Of a DNA stretch of 64,000 nucleotides, positions 61,512-64,000 are shown one piece after another. The translations under genes and the position numbers were made by a program. The notes beneath the pieces were generated by a model. That model was not told the origin of the DNA, did not search any database, and was given only the letters and a program-made list of their open reading frames with translations. Source of the stretch: an uncultured Kiloniellaceae bacterium (GTDB lineage: Bacteria; Pseudomonadota; Alphaproteobacteria; Kiloniellales; Kiloniellaceae); the NCBI GenBank assembly GCA_947493695.1, contig CANLSF010000007.1, forward strand, positions 434,001 through 498,000, read 5' to 3'. Position 1 is the first letter of the stretch. Each line of letters begins with the position of its first letter.

Positions 61512-61592
61512 TCGTTTGTGCGATTTCTAGTCATCTCCGATCCTCACCCTGTGAGAGCAAGAAAACCACCTGCAAGCTGGAGACCGGAGAGC

Positions 61593-62657
61593 ATGAGCCT
61601 GGATCTATCGAAACGCCCTGAAAAACCCGCAACGCTATCCTATAAAACACTGGCAAAAATGGGGTTTTTGCTTGCCGCTGTGACGCTGACCTTTCTCTGG
61701 CCCGGACATGCTTGGGCCTCGATGGTCTTCGCATTGGAGAACCTGGTTCTTATTCTGCCCATGATTGCGATTGGCCTCTTTCTGACAGCAGGCGTCCACG
61801 CGAGTGGCAGCATGGCGCTCATAGCATCTGCTTTTCGAGGCCGTTCGGTGCGGATGATCTGCATCGCCGCCTTGATCGGCGCCCTGACACCGGTCTGCGG
61901 TGTTTCGGTTCTGCCTTTGGTCGCGGGACTGCTGGCAGGAGGTGTCCCACTGGCCCCGATCATGGCCTTCTGGCTGTCATCGCCAATCACCGATCCCGGG
62001 ATGCTGGCCATTACCGCCGGAACCCTCGGCAGTTCATTCGCTATCGGTAAAACACTTTCGGCCTTCGTAATTGGCCTGTTCGGCGGCGGTGTTACCGCTT
62101 TGCTCATCGGCACAGGTCTGTTCAGAAACCCTGCAAAGGCTTCTCTGAGCCAGACGGTCGGACAATCCTGCGGCACAGCGGGCGGATGTAACACGGCGGT
62201 GAGTTCCGAACTCTGCTGGCAATTCTGGCGTGCGGAGGAACGTCGCAGGGTTTTTCTGACATCCTGCCTGTCCAATGGCCGCATGATGTTCACATGGCTC
62301 TTCGCCGCTTTTCTTGCGGAATACGCCCTGCAGCTTTTCCTGCCGCCCGATTTTGTCGGCCGCTTCGCCAGTGGCGATGACTGGTGGTCGGTCCCGGCCG
62401 CGGCAGTTGTGGGCGCGCCGATTTATCTGGACGGCTACGCCGCCCTGCCTTTGATCCGCGCCCTGATGGACAGTGGCATGGGACAAGGCCCCGCCATGGC
62501 GTTCCTGATCGCCGGCGGGATCACCAGCGCCTGGGCCGCGATCCCGGTCTTCGCATTGGTCCGCCTGCCTGTTTTCGCCTTTTATCTGATCATGGCCGTT
62601 CTCAGCGCCATTCTCGCGGGCTGGCTTTTCGGCTTTTTGGTTTCACACATCGGTTAA
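61593..62657 (+). CDS. ArsP/PF03773-type permease with cysteine motif
   Basis: I chose ATG 61593 with GGAGAGC upstream (354 residues); the frame extends to 61518. About eight membrane helices are present. The family signature appears as TPVCGVSVLPLVAGLLAGGVP, then AFWLSSPITDPGMLAITAG. A cytosolic loop carries C193, C199 and C208 in SCGTAGGCN...LCW, with C225 next. ArsP members export trivalent organoarsenicals through three Cys; others in the family are uncharacterised. No arsR or arsenic genes adjoin. The next gene is an aminotransferase, so the true cargo may be different. Confidence 0.75.
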   Translation: MSLDLSKRPEKPATLSYKTLAKMGFLLAAVTLTFLWPGHAWASMVFALENLVLILPMIAIGLFLTAGVHASGSMALIASAFRGRSVRMICIAALIGALTPVCGVSVLPLVAGLLAGGVPLAPIMAFWLSSPITDPGMLAITAGTLGSSFAIGKTLSAFVIGLFGGGVTALLIGTGLFRNPAKASLSQTVGQSCGTAGGCNTAVSSELCWQFWRAEERRRVFLTSCLSNGRMMFTWLFAAFLAEYALQLFLPPDFVGRFASGDDWWSVPAAAVVGAPIYLDGYAALPLIRALMDSGMGQGPAMAFLIAGGITSAWAAIPVFALVRLPVFAFYLIMAVLSAILAGWLFGFLVSHIG

Positions 62658-62734
62658 GCGGCAGATTCGCCGATGACAGATCGCACGCCGCCGACTACCC
62701 TTCCCGCCCCACTCTCTCGAAAGGCAGACACTCC

Positions 62735-63886
62735 ATGCCAGACGGCGCCACCTCCAAAAGCCGCTTCCCAGAAAACGGCATCATGTCTCTGCTGGAGATT
62801 CACCGCCGGCATAATCTGGCGGGCAGCACCGGCCGGGATCTCAAGCTCAGCGACTTGATCGGCGCAGTAGAGCTGGAAGCCTTCCTCGCCATGCCGCTCG
62901 ACTACGGGACTTCACGCGGCGATCCGGAGCTCAGGGCATTGATCGGGGCGCGGTGCGGCATCAACCCGGAAAAAGTGTTGGTCACGCAAGGTGCCGCGCT
63001 GGCTCTGTTTCTCACCAACTTCGAGCTCTGCGATCCGGGCGACGAGATCCTGCTGGCCACCCCTTGTTATCCACCCGCGTTCGATGCTCTACGCGCAACC
63101 GGGGCCCGGATTCAGCCTCTCCCCCTGACCTTCGAGAGCGGCTTCCGACTGGATACGCAGGCACTCTCAGGGGCTCTAACGGCAAAAACCAAGCTGATCA
63201 GTCTGGCCTCGCCACAAAATCCCGGCGGGGTATCCCTGCCGCGCGAGACGATTGAAACAGTCGTCGAAATCGCAGCAAAACAGGCCCCTGACGCCTATGT
63301 TCTGGTCGATGAGACCTTTCGCGAAGCCACCTACGGCAGCGCTCCGCAGGCAAGCGTCGCCAGCCTCTCCGAACGCATTGTCACTCTGTCCTCTATCTCC
63401 AAGGCCTACGGAGCGCCAGGGCTTCGGATCGGTTGGCTGACCTGTGGCGACGACGCGCTGTACGAGCGGTTGCGGATCGCAAAGACCAATACCGTCATTT
63501 CGGCATCGGTTGTGGATGAAGCCCTCGCCGTCCTGCTTTTCAAAAAGCTCGATCGGATCATGGAACAGCGGAACGAAACTCTTGCGAAGGCCTTTGCGAG
63601 GATGTCGGACTGGGTAGAAGCGCACCAGCATCTGATCAATTGGGTGAAGCCGGACGGGGGCGCGCTTTGCTGCCTGCGTCTGCCGGAAAGCGCCTACTCC
63701 GATGCTGCTGTAGAAGGTTTCTATCAAAGTCAGGAAAAATACGACCTGCAGATCTCCGACGGGCGTTGGTTCGGCGAAGATCAGCGTGTGATCCGTATCG
63801 GCTTCGGGCATCTGCCGCTTGAGGGTCTCGACGCGGCGCTGGAGGCCCTTGGTCTGGCTTTGTCTGACTTCCGGGACAAGGCTTAA
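62735..63886 (+). CDS. class I/II aminotransferase-like PLP enzyme
   Basis: The 383-residue fold-type I enzyme has N162 (SPQNPGG), D192 (VLVDETF), K223 in SSISKAYGAPG (Schiff-base lysine) and a late Arg in RVIRIGFG that binds the substrate carboxylate. The frame is open from 62384, but the first 117 codons overlap the permease gene and are not homologous. ATG 62735 is preferred; an ATG at 62783 (MSLLEIHRRHN) is an alternative. It lies 77 bp after the permease and is probably co-regulated by the LysR protein. The amino acid is unknown. Confidence 0.85.
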   Translation: MPDGATSKSRFPENGIMSLLEIHRRHNLAGSTGRDLKLSDLIGAVELEAFLAMPLDYGTSRGDPELRALIGARCGINPEKVLVTQGAALALFLTNFELCDPGDEILLATPCYPPAFDALRATGARIQPLPLTFESGFRLDTQALSGALTAKTKLISLASPQNPGGVSLPRETIETVVEIAAKQAPDAYVLVDETFREATYGSAPQASVASLSERIVTLSSISKAYGAPGLRIGWLTCGDDALYERLRIAKTNTVISASVVDEALAVLLFKKLDRIMEQRNETLAKAFARMSDWVEAHQHLINWVKPDGGALCCLRLPESAYSDAAVEGFYQSQEKYDLQISDGRWFGEDQRVIRIGFGHLPLEGLDAALEALGLALSDFRDKA

Positions 63887-64000
63887 GTCCAGGGCGAATT
63901 CGTGTAGAATACGAGAGCGAAGGTTTGGCGCAGGATTTAATCTGATCGCCGAAGACATTCTATCTATTTGACCGTAATGTATTTTTCTCTCCGCTGCGCG
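63887..64000. other. window end, no gene recognised
   Basis: These 114 bp after the aminotransferase contain no convincing start with a ribosome-binding site and no terminator hairpin. The sequence becomes AT-richer toward the edge, consistent with an intergenic region. Confidence 0.6.

Noticed and set aside
62384-62734. Upstream 117 codons of the aminotransferase frame
   Set aside because: They lie inside the permease gene in another frame and show no homology; the PLP fold starts after 62735.
1-64000. CRISPR arrays, insertion sequences, prophage, rRNA or tRNA genes
   Set aside because: No regularly spaced repeats, transposase or integrase frames, or structural RNA signatures were found on reading the window.

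Overview
The window looks like chromosome of a moderately GC-rich, probably marine alphaproteobacterium. The grounds are the gene families present: three tripartite transporters with separate solute-binding proteins (two TRAP, one sugar ABC), a dihydroxypropanesulfonate-type cluster, FCD-type GntR regulators, a PAS_5-type protein, and Cys versions of selenoprotein families. The genus cannot be fixed from sequence reading alone; the Kiloniella/Rhodospirillales or Roseobacter neighbourhood is an inference. I see no rRNA, tRNA, CRISPR array, insertion sequence, phage gene or replication origin. Most genes encode uptake and oxidation of small organic molecules, in short operons each next to its own regulator.

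Layout. 1-5728: the end of a D-2-hydroxyacid (FAD) dehydrogenase, a HupE/UreJ-like membrane protein with a metallo-beta-lactamase-fold protein, a GAF-LuxR regulator and a LacI-type regulator. 5729-13979: a LacI-controlled TRAP transporter, a HisD-family dehydrogenase resembling HpsN, an SDR and two zinc alcohol dehydrogenases. This fits catabolism of 2,3-dihydroxypropane-1-sulfonate (DHPS) or a similar polyol acid. 14213-17769: a polar amino acid ABC cassette without an ATPase gene, and a GAF histidine kinase. 18321-24045: acyl-CoA dehydrogenase, class V aminotransferase, N-acyl-D-amino-acid deacylase and an M20 carbamoylase-type hydrolase. 24358-29326: glycerol kinase, a LysE exporter with divergent Lrp regulator, a PilZ protein, a secreted SNase-like protein and a GNAT protein.

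29531-40958 is a coherent non-phosphorylating L-fucose (or related 6-deoxy sugar/sugar acid) regulon around a GntR gene. It has an ABC sugar importer, an L-fucose-dehydrogenase-type aldo/keto reductase, a lactonase-type amidohydrolase, a UxaA-family dehydratase, a 2-keto-3-deoxyfuconate-type SDR and an FAH-family hydrolase. The expected end products are pyruvate and lactate. 40955-43307: HxlR regulator divergent from a nitronate monooxygenase-like gene and a glutathione transferase. 43358-45885: GMC oxidoreductase and a PAS_5 protein.

45910-54864 is a second TRAP locus whose permeases and binding protein follow a ThDP enzyme, an enolase-superfamily enzyme and a DadA-like oxidase. A divergent GntR regulator and an Asp/Glu-racemase-family protein lie beside it. 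The combination suggests an uncharacterised amino acid (betaine or imino acid) route. 54922-63886 holds a GT1 glycosyltransferase, several secreted proteins of unknown function, a Cys-containing GrdB/PrdB relative, a pyridoxamine-phosphate-oxidase-like protein, and a LysR gene divergent from an ArsP-type permease and an aminotransferase.

The most interesting non-coding signals are three. A 20-bp interrupted inverted repeat in the leader of the ADH gene at 12840 would bury its Shine-Dalgarno sequence. Hairpins follow all three separate solute-binding-protein genes and precede their permease genes. Clear dyad operators lie next to the local regulators.
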